From positions 1-40,167 of the IMG/VR virus record IMGVR_UViG_3300043803_002123: a stretch of 40,167 nt of DNA; one strand, written 5' to 3'. The notes below the pieces were generated by a model that was not told the DNA's origin, made no database searches, and was given only the letters and a program-made list of their open reading frames with translations. Both the position numbers and the translations under genes were made by a program. The first letter of the stretch is position 1, and each line of letters starts with the position of its first letter. Positions 7,156-13,659 of this stretch are shown here, piece by piece. The stretch comes from a virus.

Positions 7156-8078
7156 GCAATCACCCGACCCCTTCACAGCTTCTCGCCGCACTTCGCGACC
7201 ACGGCGTCGACCTCAAGACCTACACCCGCTGGGACACTCGCGGCGGTACCTGGGGTTCGCAGGGCGGTGGTCTCGACGGCATCGTTATGCACAACACGGC
7301 AACGGCATCCGCGACCGGGAACAGCGGAGCGCCGACGCTCTACTGGTGTGCGAACACGTACGACTGGGCGATCTCAAACATGCTCATCGGACGCGGACCC
7401 GGCGACACGTACCTGCTGTCGGCCAAGCCTTCGTACCACTCCGGTGACGGTGGGCCGTTTCCGGCCATCGGGATCAACCGTGCCGCGAATGTTGGGCATC
7501 ATCAGCTGTTCGGTATCGAGATCGATGACCCTGGCCGCGGCACCACACTCACGGACTATCAGATCGAGAATGCTTCGCGAACCGCGGCAGCGCTCTGGGA
7601 CCTGTGCGAGTGGCCGGACGACAAGCGGATCATCACTCACCAGGCGTGGACGGACGGTTCCTACGGGGTGAATCCGAAGGGTCCGTCGCCGTTCCTAGGG
7701 CGTAAGGGCGACACGCTGCACAAGGCCTGGTCTGAGTACCCAGGGTCCAAGGTGGCAGAGAACTACAACCCCGTGTTCTGGCGTGAGCACGCTGCCAAGT
7801 ACCGAGCGAACGCTCGTCCTGAGACCTGGGACAAGACGATCCCGAGCCGGGCTGCAGCTCAGCGAGCGATCGACGGGAACATGGCCAACCTCGCAGCCTG
7901 GCGCACCGCGTGCCGCCTGCATGACCTTGGCTTCCGCAAAGAGATTTCGCTCCCAGCAGGAGAGCAGCGGTGGCCGATGAACGCGTACAAGAAGTTCCAG
8001 AAGGATCAAGCTCTCGAGCAGACGGGTCGCCCGGATCGCAAGACCTGGGTCCGCCTGTTCGGCAAGGACAAGCCATAA
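7152..8078 (+). CDS. Endolysin: N-acetylmuramoyl-L-alanine amidase with C-terminal wall-binding-like region
   Basis: 308 residues. The N-terminal two-thirds matches the Amidase_2/PGRP fold: GIVMHNTA with the first zinc His (H47), HHQLFGIEIDD with the catalytic-region Glu (about 123), and IITHQAWTDGSYGVNPKGPSP with the second His (H163). The usual third ligand position reads VNPKG, so its identity is uncertain. The C-terminal 100 residues (from about 205) are helical and end YKKFQKDQALEQTGRPDRKTW, like a peptidoglycan-binding repeat. It would cut the MurNAc-L-Ala amide bond of peptidoglycan after holin opens the membrane. No signal peptide is seen, consistent with holin-dependent release. Two hairpins follow. 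Confidence 0.88.
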   Translation: MSNHPTPSQLLAALRDHGVDLKTYTRWDTRGGTWGSQGGGLDGIVMHNTATASATGNSGAPTLYWCANTYDWAISNMLIGRGPGDTYLLSAKPSYHSGDGGPFPAIGINRAANVGHHQLFGIEIDDPGRGTTLTDYQIENASRTAAALWDLCEWPDDKRIITHQAWTDGSYGVNPKGPSPFLGRKGDTLHKAWSEYPGSKVAENYNPVFWREHAAKYRANARPETWDKTIPSRAAAQRAIDGNMANLAAWRTACRLHDLGFRKEISLPAGEQRWPMNAYKKFQKDQALEQTGRPDRKTWVRLFGKDKP

Positions 8079-8098
8079 GCTAGTTCTGCCAGCAAGAC

Positions 8099-8143
8099 GC
8101 CTCCGCGCCCTCGGTAACCTCGAGGCCGGAGGTGTTCTTGTTT
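8099..8143 (+). terminator. Intrinsic terminator after the endolysin
   Basis: CCTCCG (8100-8105) pairs with CGGAGG (8127-8132) around an inner CCTCG/CGAGG helix, followed by TGTTCTTGTTT. It closes the lysis operon. Confidence 0.75.
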
Positions 8144-8146
8144 CCG

Positions 8147-8186
8147 GGGGAAGTTGAAGCAGTACGCCTCAACGGGCAACTTCCCC
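8147..8186. repeat. Second hairpin: 10-bp stem
   Basis: GGGGAAGTTG (8147-8156) pairs perfectly with CAACTTCCCC (8177-8186), with a 20-base loop. No U-tract follows. It could be a second terminator or a site in the leader region of the small-terminase-like gene. Confidence 0.55.
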
Positions 8187-8297
8187 GGGAGCTACTGTTA
8201 GTGCAGGGTTCTAAGCGAGGCGGTCTCGCTCCTCTCTCGCCAAAATCTTTCGAGTCCCCTGTGTCCGCTTGCGCAGACTCGTGTTACCTTTGTGCTC

Positions 8298-9218
8298 GTG
8301 AGTGATGCGCTTCCGGCCTCGGTGTCCGATGAGGATGCCGCGGGTGCGCTGCCTGTGATCGATGAAGCGTTTGACATGCGCCCGATTCTGAGTGATCTCG
8401 GGATTGAGGAAGTTGAGCGCGGCGTGTGTGAGGACACGTTTGAGCATCGGCGGGTTTTGCGCAAGGCGAAGATGAACTGGGTTCCCGTGTTCGCGGCGAA
8501 TGGCGCGCCGACCGGGTTGATTCAGGCTCGCTCTCCTGAGCAGGAGAAGTCCCGTGTAGTGATGTCGTTGTCGCAGCGGCGTCCGATCATGGTTGACCCC
8601 GATGCTCCGAACTCGGATTACTTGACGGGTTTGGATCTCGTTGTGGAGTCCGCGTCGGATTACCTGGTTCCTCCGTGGGTGTTGGGCGCGACGAAAATGT
8701 GGATTGCGGAGCAGGAGGCGGGTGGTCAGCCGAACCCGAAGAAGCAGCCGACCGCTCTTCCTCATCGGTGCCGCCACATCAAGGATGATGGGATTCGTTG
8801 TCTGTTGTGGAGTTCCGGGCGGCCGAAGGATGACGGTCTGTGCCGTGTGCATCTGCGGTCGACGAAGAAGCGGCCTGGCGATGACGTGGAGCGGGCTCGG
8901 GAGAAGCTTACGCAGGCGGCGCCGTACGCGGTGGACGTTCTCGAGGATTTGATGGAGAACGCCTCCTCGGAGCCGGTTCGCTTGAAGGCGAGCACGGAGA
9001 TCCTTGACCGGGCGGGTGTTCGCGGCGGCGTGGAGCTGGATGCTCGTGTTGAGGTGAATGACGGCCGGCCGGCCGAGGCGATCGTGCTGGAGCGGTTGCA
9101 GCGGCTGGCGGCTGGAGCGGTGGCGGTGGCTGGCGCGCTCGGCGAGTCGGCGGAGATCGTTGACGCGGAGGTCGTCGAGGTTGTTGAAGAGGAAGCTGGC
9201 GGCGAGGGAGATGAGTGA
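8298..9218 (+). CDS. Small terminase subunit-like DNA-binding protein
   Basis: 306 residues. The centre holds CRHIKDDGIRC then LCRVH (about residues 156-182), the Cys-x6-Cys...Cys-x2-His motif of actinobacteriophage proteins usually annotated as small terminase subunits. It is followed by ERAREKLTQAAPYAVDVLEDL and a LKASTEILDRAGVRGG helix-turn segment, also typical of them. The last 35 residues are acidic. Small terminases recognise phage DNA and recruit the large subunit for packaging. GTG 8298 is chosen over GTG 8292 because TACCTT (8285-8290) ends seven bases before it and no Shine-Dalgarno is present. No large terminase follows, which is unusual, so the assignment is moderate. Confidence 0.55.
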   Translation: MSDALPASVSDEDAAGALPVIDEAFDMRPILSDLGIEEVERGVCEDTFEHRRVLRKAKMNWVPVFAANGAPTGLIQARSPEQEKSRVVMSLSQRRPIMVDPDAPNSDYLTGLDLVVESASDYLVPPWVLGATKMWIAEQEAGGQPNPKKQPTALPHRCRHIKDDGIRCLLWSSGRPKDDGLCRVHLRSTKKRPGDDVERAREKLTQAAPYAVDVLEDLMENASSEPVRLKASTEILDRAGVRGGVELDARVEVNDGRPAEAIVLERLQRLAAGAVAVAGALGESAEIVDAEVVEVVEEEAGGEGDE

Positions 9219-9219
9219 C

Positions 9220-9375
9220 ATGACGGAGGCGGCGGCAGCGGCTCGGCAGCTCGCGGATGAGCTGGCGGCGGACGTTGAGCAGGCAAAGACTCGTGAGGAG
9301 CATATTCGCGTGACGGCTCGTGCGAATGAAGCGGCTCGGATTGCGTACATGTTGCAGCATCTGTCACCGGCCTGA
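9220..9375 (+). CDS. Small helical protein
   Basis: 51 residues, Ala-rich and almost wholly helical (TEAAAAARQLADELAADVEQ, ANEAARIAYMLQHL), likely a short coiled coil. ATG 9220 has GAGGGAG nine bases upstream; ATG 9211 in frame sits directly on that site. It follows the terminase-like gene closely and overlaps the next start (TGATG). Function unknown. Confidence 0.55.
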   Translation: MTEAAAAARQLADELAADVEQAKTREEHIRVTARANEAARIAYMLQHLSPA

Positions 9376-9458
9376 TGAGCGTTTCCGAGTTTATTTTGAC
9401 GGTGACGGGCGCGGTCGGGCTTGTCGTTTTGCTGGCGGAGTTGCATCGTCGCGGCTAG
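9375..9458 (+). CDS. 27-residue membrane microprotein
   Basis: One hydrophobic segment (FILTVTGAVGLVVLLAEL) followed by HRRG, coupled to the upstream stop by TGATG. Short, but its coupling and clean transmembrane pattern support it. Function unknown. Confidence 0.45.
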   Translation: MSVSEFILTVTGAVGLVVLLAELHRRG

Positions 9459-9469
9459 TCATTTGGCGC

Positions 9470-9526
9470 TATGACCGGTTATTTGACCGGTCATTTGGTT
9501 GTATGACCGGTTATTTGACCGTTTTT
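9470..9526. repeat. Direct and inverted repeats with terminator-like end
   Basis: TATGACCGGTTATTTGACCG occurs twice (9470-9489 and 9502-9521). Within the first copy ATGACCGGT pairs with ACCGGTCAT (9471-9479/9486-9494). The second copy runs into GTTTTT, as in an intrinsic terminator. It could be a terminator for the small-terminase operon, an operator, or both. Confidence 0.5.
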
Positions 9527-9558
9527 AGGCTTTGAAGTTAGATTTCCTCTGATAATAG

Positions 9559-9567
9559 AGATATAAT
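9559..9567 (+). promoter_or_regulatory. -10 variant AGATATAAT
   Basis: GAGATATAATAGTC, about 70 bases upstream of the LuxR-type gene. It matches the reiterated element except that the TG of the extended -10 is missing. Confidence 0.55.
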
Positions 9568-9634
9568 AGTCAACGATGCCGCGGGGAAGTGGTATCAACA
9601 AAACGATAGAGTGACATGAGAGACGGAGTTCGAA

Positions 9635-10039
9635 ATGAGCACATTTACAGTTAAGTTCAATAATGGAGAAGCGATGACATTCTCCGGAGAAGTTGTTGAC
9701 GTCGATTCAGATTCTGGAGTTGTTTCGCTGCGGCACGGCCGCGACACGTATAACTTTCTTCGTGAATCCATTCTGTACTGGACCATGTCCAACGAGTTGT
9801 CGGATCGGCAGCTTCAGATTGTTCACATGATGTCTCTTGGCAAGACGAATGGCTCGATCGCGCGGGAGCTCGGGTTCAGCGAGTCGACTGTTCGTCAGGA
9901 GACGATCTCGATCTATCGCGCGCTTGGCGTAAGCGGGCGCGACGCGGCAGTGATTCGTTCCCGTGAGTGGGGCTTGCTTGATCTTGGCAATTCGCCTCCC
10001 GCCTCGCCCCCCGCCGAGGCCCTCGGTCTCACTACCTGA
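9635..10039 (+). CDS. LuxR/GerE-type helix-turn-helix transcriptional regulator
   Basis: 134 residues. Residues about 51-110 carry the GerE-type domain: LSDRQLQIVHMMSLGKTNGS, IARELGFSESTVRQ (recognition helix) and ISIYRALGVSGRDAAV. The first 48 residues form a beta-rich domain (FTVKFNNGEAMTFSGEVVDV) without a receiver-type aspartate pattern. The tail is Pro-rich. It should bind DNA as a transcription factor. It is the first gene of the block whose cassettes all carry the same promoter and its own -10 is a variant of that element, so it is a candidate regulator of the set. Its TGA stop is the TGA of the next promoter. Confidence 0.8.
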   Translation: MSTFTVKFNNGEAMTFSGEVVDVDSDSGVVSLRHGRDTYNFLRESILYWTMSNELSDRQLQIVHMMSLGKTNGSIARELGFSESTVRQETISIYRALGVSGRDAAVIRSREWGLLDLGNSPPASPPAEALGLTT

Positions 10040-10045
10040 TATAAT
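10037..10045 (+). promoter_or_regulatory. TGATATAAT promoter, no gene downstream
   Basis: The TGA is also the stop codon of the LuxR-type gene. It is the only exact copy followed by AAC rather than AG. The transcript would enter the structured non-coding region 10046-10162. Confidence 0.7.
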
Positions 10046-10159
10046 AACAATTGAAGCAGGGCCAGCGGACTGTGAATCCGTCGCGGTGTTCCGTGGGAGT
10101 CGGAACCGCTCGGTCAGTCTGCGGCGCAATCGCGAGCTGGCCGGTGGCCTGCTTCACCT
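10046..10159 (+). ncRNA. Structured non-coding RNA candidate 1
   Basis: It has its own TGATATAAT promoter and no credible ORF. A closing helix GAAGCAGG/CCTGCTTC (10053-10060/10148-10155) and GCCAG/CTGGC (10061-10065/10137-10141) enclose three hairpins: CGGA-7 nt-TCCG (10066-10080), GTTCC/GGAAC (10088-10092/10102-10106) and GCG-7 nt-CGC (10121-10133). The layout is a multibranched, cloverleaf-like fold, but it lacks a T-loop and D-arm, so it is not a normal tRNA. Confidence 0.5.
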
Positions 10160-10162
10160 ACC

Positions 10163-10171
10163 TGATATAAT
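10163..10171 (+). promoter_or_regulatory. TGATATAAT promoter, no gene downstream
   Basis: An exact TGATATAATAG copy immediately after candidate RNA 1. It leads into a second region without an ORF (10172-10359). Confidence 0.7.
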
Positions 10172-10359
10172 AGTCGACGAGCAATAAAAGCTCCGTCGGC
10201 CCCTGACGAGAGTATGGCCAGCCGGCGACTAAAACCTCTCCGCTCCTCGGGGCATGAGTGATAGTTAAACTGCCCGCCCCTCCTTCGGCTTCCGGCCCTT
10301 GCGAGGCTCTCTTTGGAGAGAGCACCTGAGCACGTGCTGGTGGAAACTGCTCACTCACC
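10172..10359 (+). ncRNA. Structured non-coding RNA candidate 2
   Basis: It lies between two TGATATAATAG copies with no credible gene. Visible helices are CGACGAGC with GCTC(C)GTCG (10175-10182/10190-10198, 7-nt loop), GCTCTCT-TTGG-AGAGAGC (10306-10323) and the palindrome AGCACGTGCT (10329-10338). The first helix begins within a few bases of the expected transcription start. Confidence 0.45.
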
Positions 10360-10368
10360 TGATATAAT
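10360..10368 (+). promoter_or_regulatory. TGATATAAT promoter
   Basis: An exact copy 51 bases before ATG 10420. The leader (ACAACGACGAAACGGACTAC) is a diverged form of the standard one with a poor Shine-Dalgarno. Confidence 0.75.
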
Positions 10369-10419
10369 AGGCTCTACCGGCACGACGGCCGGCATCACAA
10401 CGACGAAACGGACTACGCC

Positions 10420-11589
10420 ATGGCACGACTCTCATCTACCGCCCGAGTCTCCATCACCGGCAGAGATGCCGCCGAGGCCCGCGACGCGGCGATCGAACAG
10501 AAAAGCTGGTTGGTGTGGGCGCGAGCTCACTCTCTGCTCGCGGACGGCGGCGGCAAGCCTCATTCGCTTGACGGCATGCCGGGTATCGCGGGCGAGCTGA
10601 ATCTTCGCGGTGTCGTGTGCAGGCTGTGGCCTGAGCTCGCGGCGAGCGACAAGCGGCCCGAGATGGATGCGTTCATCGCACCGATCTACGAGTATCTCAA
10701 GAAATCCGGCAACGCGCGGTGCGTGCTGCAGCCGCTGCCCGGTTCAGGCCGGCGGCCTGTCTGGTGGCTTCGCGGCGAGTGGCTCGAGGTTCTCGCGGTG
10801 CACGTCGGCATGGCGGCGCGCAGCGAGGACTCGTACCTGTCGCGGCGCGAGAAGCAGCTCACTCCGACGGAGGTCGGCGAGGACCGGCCTGCTGCGCCGG
10901 TCGAGGTTCGGTTCATGGAGCCGGCCTCGCTGACGAAGTCGACCGAGGCGGTGGACAAGCTTCGCCCGTATCTAGAGAAGCGGTCCCGTGAGCACGTCGA
11001 CCTGGTCGGCATGGTGCAGCTCGTTCTCGAGGACTCGTCTCAGCCGTTGACCGCGCTCGAGCTTCAGCAGTACCTTGAGCGGGAGCTGAACTACGTCTAC
11101 GAGATCACGACGGTTCGCAACGCGATCAAGGAACTTCTCGCGGAGAAGAAAATCTCTTCACGGAAGGAGTCTCCCGACGAGCGAAATCTTCGTGCAGGCG
11201 GCACGGCAACCGGCGCGCACGCAATGCTGTACTGGGCGCCGCCGGGCGAGGTACCGGCCCGCACGGAGCGCGAGGCTGTGACGGGCGTGATTCTCGAGGT
11301 TGATTGGGCGGCCCGGTTTGGTGCAACGTCCGGCCCGCAGGAGCCAACGCCGGCGATGACGGGGACGGACACCGGCCTGGCTGGCGCAGACCTGACGGGC
11401 ATCGCGGCGGCGGTTAGCGGCCTGATCGATCGCGAGGTCACCGCGCGGATCGCGGTCGTCGAGGACAGGCTCGCGAAGATGACAGCGGAGCGTGACCGGC
11501 TTGCTGCTGAGCTTAAAGCTCTTGAGCCGTTGCGACAGCTGGCGGAGTTGACGGCCTCGAACCTGGCAAGTGTTAAAATTGCTAAGTGA
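10420..11589 (+). CDS. Putative winged-helix DNA-binding protein with C-terminal coiled coil
   Basis: 389 residues, family not recognised. Residues about 45-125 look like one alpha/beta domain (ELNLRGVVCRLWPELAASDK ... RPVWWLRGEWLEVL). Residues about 195-245 (HVDLVGMVQLVLEDSSQPLT ... ITTVRNAIKELLAEKKISSR) read as a winged helix with an RKES wing. About 340-389 is a Leu-heptad coiled coil (RIAVVEDRLAKMTAERDRLA), which suggests dimerisation. It begins the first protein-coding cassette after the two RNA candidates, and its stop overlaps the next start by GTGA. A transcription or replication accessory role is an inference. Confidence 0.6.
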   Translation: MARLSSTARVSITGRDAAEARDAAIEQKSWLVWARAHSLLADGGGKPHSLDGMPGIAGELNLRGVVCRLWPELAASDKRPEMDAFIAPIYEYLKKSGNARCVLQPLPGSGRRPVWWLRGEWLEVLAVHVGMAARSEDSYLSRREKQLTPTEVGEDRPAAPVEVRFMEPASLTKSTEAVDKLRPYLEKRSREHVDLVGMVQLVLEDSSQPLTALELQQYLERELNYVYEITTVRNAIKELLAEKKISSRKESPDERNLRAGGTATGAHAMLYWAPPGEVPARTEREAVTGVILEVDWAARFGATSGPQEPTPAMTGTDTGLAGADLTGIAAAVSGLIDREVTARIAVVEDRLAKMTAERDRLAAELKALEPLRQLAELTASNLASVKIAK

Positions 11590-11738
11590 GCAAAGTCGAC
11601 AGTGCTGCCATTCTTCTCGACAAGATCGAGCCTCCGTCACCGGAGGAGGTGGCACGCGTGCGTGAGCTTGTTCTTCGGCAGCCTGATGGTGAGATGTTTG
11701 CGCGGATGCTTGGAGTGAGTGATGAAGACGAGAGTTGA
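11586..11738 (+). CDS. 50-residue protein of unknown function
   Basis: The product (MSKVDSAAILLDKIEPPSPE ... GEMFARMLGVSDEDES) is helical and acidic at its end. It is coupled to the upstream gene by GTGA and overlaps the next gene's start. No motif is recognised. Confidence 0.55.
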   Translation: MSKVDSAAILLDKIEPPSPEEVARVRELVLRQPDGEMFARMLGVSDEDES

Positions 11739-11943
11739 GACAGCCGCGGACGCGCTTGAGGCGCAGCTTGAGCGCAGCGGTGTGAAGCTTTCCCGCACGG
11801 ACGTACTTGAGTTGGCGCTGGTCACGTTAATGGCTGGCGATACTCATCTGGAGTCGACGCTGTCGCTTGAGACGACAACTCGTCTTTTAAACGGTCTTCG
11901 CGTCTCGGAACCAAATGTTGTGGCTCCGGTGGGTGTCGACTAG
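11722..11943 (+). CDS. Ribbon-helix-helix-like small protein
   Basis: 73 residues. KTRVETAADALEAQLERSGV followed by KLSRTDVLELALVTLMAG resembles the beta-strand plus two-helix plan of MetJ/Arc-type DNA-binding dimers; the C-terminal 35 residues are a short extension. ATG 11722 overlaps the end of the upstream gene. A small repressor or partition-type accessory would fit, but the strand portion is short and the call is tentative. Confidence 0.5.
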   Translation: MKTRVETAADALEAQLERSGVKLSRTDVLELALVTLMAGDTHLESTLSLETTTRLLNGLRVSEPNVVAPVGVD

Positions 11944-11959
11944 CCTGCTTCACCACGCC

Positions 11960-11968
11960 TGATATAAT
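11960..11968 (+). promoter_or_regulatory. TGATATAAT promoter
   Basis: An exact TGATATAATAGTACCAACG copy. Its leader contains a small hairpin (CCGGC/GCCGG, about 11979-11996) and ends AACGACGAAAGGACACGGAA before ATG 12018. Confidence 0.8.
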
Positions 11969-12017
11969 AGTACCAACGCCGGCACGGAGGAGCCGGAAAC
12001 GACGAAAGGACACGGAA

Positions 12018-12488
12018 ATGAATTCAGCCACCGACGCGACCGGCAAGGCCGTCGTGACCGGCAAGGCCGTTTACCTCGAGTTCCGCAAGGCTTCGTGGAC
12101 GGTTCAGATGATTCTGATGCCGGACGGCCACAACCCGATGGGCGTCTACGTTCCCCACACGCTGTACCGCCGGCAGATCAGCGCCGATGCTCCGCGCAAG
12201 TCGTGGAAGACCTCGTCCGCAGTTGCCGAGCCATGGCACGGTGTTCGCCCGGCGATTGCCGACGATTCAGCGCACGCCTTCGGACTCTCCCGCTTCGAGT
12301 TCATGGAGGGGACGCTCGTCAACCTGTCGTCCCGTGGCTGGAAGCTCTACAAGAAGCCGGTGATCGTCGAGGTGACTGCTCAGGACATGGACGATGTTCG
12401 CCAGGGCAAGACGCCGTACAAGGTGGTTGCCCGCATCACTCGAGTCCGTCGCGCGCTCGGCTTCGGCGAGGCCCTCTTCGCCTCCTGA
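12018..12488 (+). CDS. Protein of unknown function
   Basis: 156 residues, mixed beta/alpha, without recognised motifs (AVYLEFRKASWTVQMILMPD; EFMEGTLVNLSSRGWKLYKK; a basic end VARITRVRRALGFGEALFAS). It sits directly upstream of the MoxR-type ATPase, each with its own promoter. Its TGA stop forms the TGA of the next promoter. A role with the MoxR-VWA pair is possible from position only. Confidence 0.6.
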   Translation: MNSATDATGKAVVTGKAVYLEFRKASWTVQMILMPDGHNPMGVYVPHTLYRRQISADAPRKSWKTSSAVAEPWHGVRPAIADDSAHAFGLSRFEFMEGTLVNLSSRGWKLYKKPVIVEVTAQDMDDVRQGKTPYKVVARITRVRRALGFGEALFAS

Positions 12489-12494
12489 TATAAT
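12486..12494 (+). promoter_or_regulatory. TGATATAAT promoter
   Basis: The TGA is the stop codon of the upstream gene. It drives the MoxR-type ATPase through a leader with ACAACGACGAAAAGGACGTG. Confidence 0.8.
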
Positions 12495-12543
12495 AGCACT
12501 AGCACCGCGCACCAGCCACAACGACGAAAAGGACGTGATCCCC

Positions 12544-13539
12544 ATGGCAATTCCCAGCACAGTCTTCGAGGAGCTCGTCGAGGACCCGAGCACCACACAC
12601 CTCGCCGAGATCATCGCGGCTGCCGGAGTGCAGTCCGCCAACCCTCACCTGGACGACATACTCGATAGTATGATCGAGACCCAGGGCCGCGCGACCAAGC
12701 GGCACGCGACCAAGAAGGCGCCTGTCGTGATCAACGCCGATGCCCTCACCGGCAGCTCGACGTACCTTCGCCCGAACGGCGACGTGTACCACACCCGCAA
12801 GTGGGGTGAGCACGACGACGTCGAGGTTCTGCGCAAGGCGCGCAATGCGATGCAGTTTGTCTTGCTCTACGGCGCGCCTGGCTGTGGCAAGACCGCACTG
12901 GTCGAGGCGGCGTTTGACGACGCCTTCACGCTGCTCGGCTCCGGCGACACGGAGGTCGCCGACCTGGTCGGTGGCTATGTGCAGACTCCGTCCGGCGGTT
13001 TCGTCTGGGAGGACGGCCCTCTGCTCAAGGCTGCCGCGTCAGGCAAGCCCTTCCTCATCGACGAGATCGGTCTCATCGACCCGAAGGTGCTGTCGATCGT
13101 GTACGGCCTCATGGACGGCCGCCGCGAGTACAACGTGACCGCCAACCCTGAGCGCGGCGTGGTTCACGCGGAGGACGGGTTCTACGTCATCGCCGCCACC
13201 AATCCGAACGCTCCCGGCGTTCGACTGTCCGAGGCTCTGCTGTCCCGCTTCACGATCCAGGTGGAGATGACCACGGACTGGGGTCTCGCCAAGAAGCTCG
13301 GCGTTCCCGCGCAGATCGTGACTGCGGCGCAGAACCTGAGCAAGAAGCAGCAGAGCTCGGAGGTGAGCTGGGCTCCGCAGATGCGCGAGCTGCTCGCCTT
13401 CCGTGATCTGTCCGAGATGTTCGGCACGAAGTTCGCGATCGCGAACCTCTTGGCCGCTGCCCCGGAGATGGACCGCCCCGTCGTTGCGGACGTCTTTACT
13501 CGGGTCTTCGGCGACGAGTGCCGACCCGCGAAGATCTAG
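12544..13539 (+). CDS. MoxR-type AAA+ ATPase
   Basis: 331 residues. Walker A GAPGCGKT (residues 110-117), Walker B FLIDEIGLID (about 170-179), sensor 1 in VIAATNPNAPG (about 217-227), and LSEALLSRFTIQVEM with the arginine-finger-type Arg (about 230-244). The arrangement fits the MoxR/RavA/CobS branch of helix-2-insert AAA+ proteins. These ATPases work with VWA-domain partners to remodel proteins or insert metal, and the next gene encodes such a partner. The N-terminal 90 residues are a family-specific helical region. ATG 12544 follows AAAAGGA; the frame is open upstream but overlaps the preceding gene. Confidence 0.88.
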   Translation: MAIPSTVFEELVEDPSTTHLAEIIAAAGVQSANPHLDDILDSMIETQGRATKRHATKKAPVVINADALTGSSTYLRPNGDVYHTRKWGEHDDVEVLRKARNAMQFVLLYGAPGCGKTALVEAAFDDAFTLLGSGDTEVADLVGGYVQTPSGGFVWEDGPLLKAAASGKPFLIDEIGLIDPKVLSIVYGLMDGRREYNVTANPERGVVHAEDGFYVIAATNPNAPGVRLSEALLSRFTIQVEMTTDWGLAKKLGVPAQIVTAAQNLSKKQQSSEVSWAPQMRELLAFRDLSEMFGTKFAIANLLAAAPEMDRPVVADVFTRVFGDECRPAKI

Positions 13540-13559
13540 CCTCCGGTATCTTCGCGCCG

Positions 13560-13597
13560 AGGGGCGTCGACCACCTGGCTGGTTGGTTGGCGCCCCT
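13560..13597 (+). terminator. Hairpin between MoxR and VWA genes
   Basis: AGGGGCG (13560-13566) pairs with CGCCCCT (13591-13597) across a 24-base loop. No U-tract follows; the next promoter starts 12 bases later. Confidence 0.55.
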
Positions 13598-13608
13598 CAC
13601 AGGGCACC

Positions 13609-13617
13609 TGATATAAT
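13609..13617 (+). promoter_or_regulatory. TGATATAAT promoter
   Basis: An exact copy immediately after the hairpin. The leader ends CCAACGACGAAAGGACACGG before ATG 13660. Confidence 0.8.
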
Positions 13618-13659
13618 AGTGCTCACGGACGGAAACACCAACGACGAAAGGACACGGAC

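Noticed and set aside
5495-8291. Integration module (attP plus integrase)
   Set aside because: No tyrosine or serine recombinase motif is seen in any frame near the inverted repeat.
8211-9446. A 411-residue minus-strand frame
   Set aside because: It is Arg/His/Leu-rich without motifs and lies opposite the small-terminase-like gene, which has recognisable motifs. A typical GC-rich shadow.
10046-10159. tRNA-His gene
   Set aside because: There is an anticodon-like hairpin but no T-loop (GTTCRA), no D-arm and no acceptor stem at the right distance.
9963-10187. A 74-residue ORF across the first RNA candidate
   Set aside because: It crosses a stop, a promoter and the structured region, and is Arg/Pro-rich without a ribosome-binding site.
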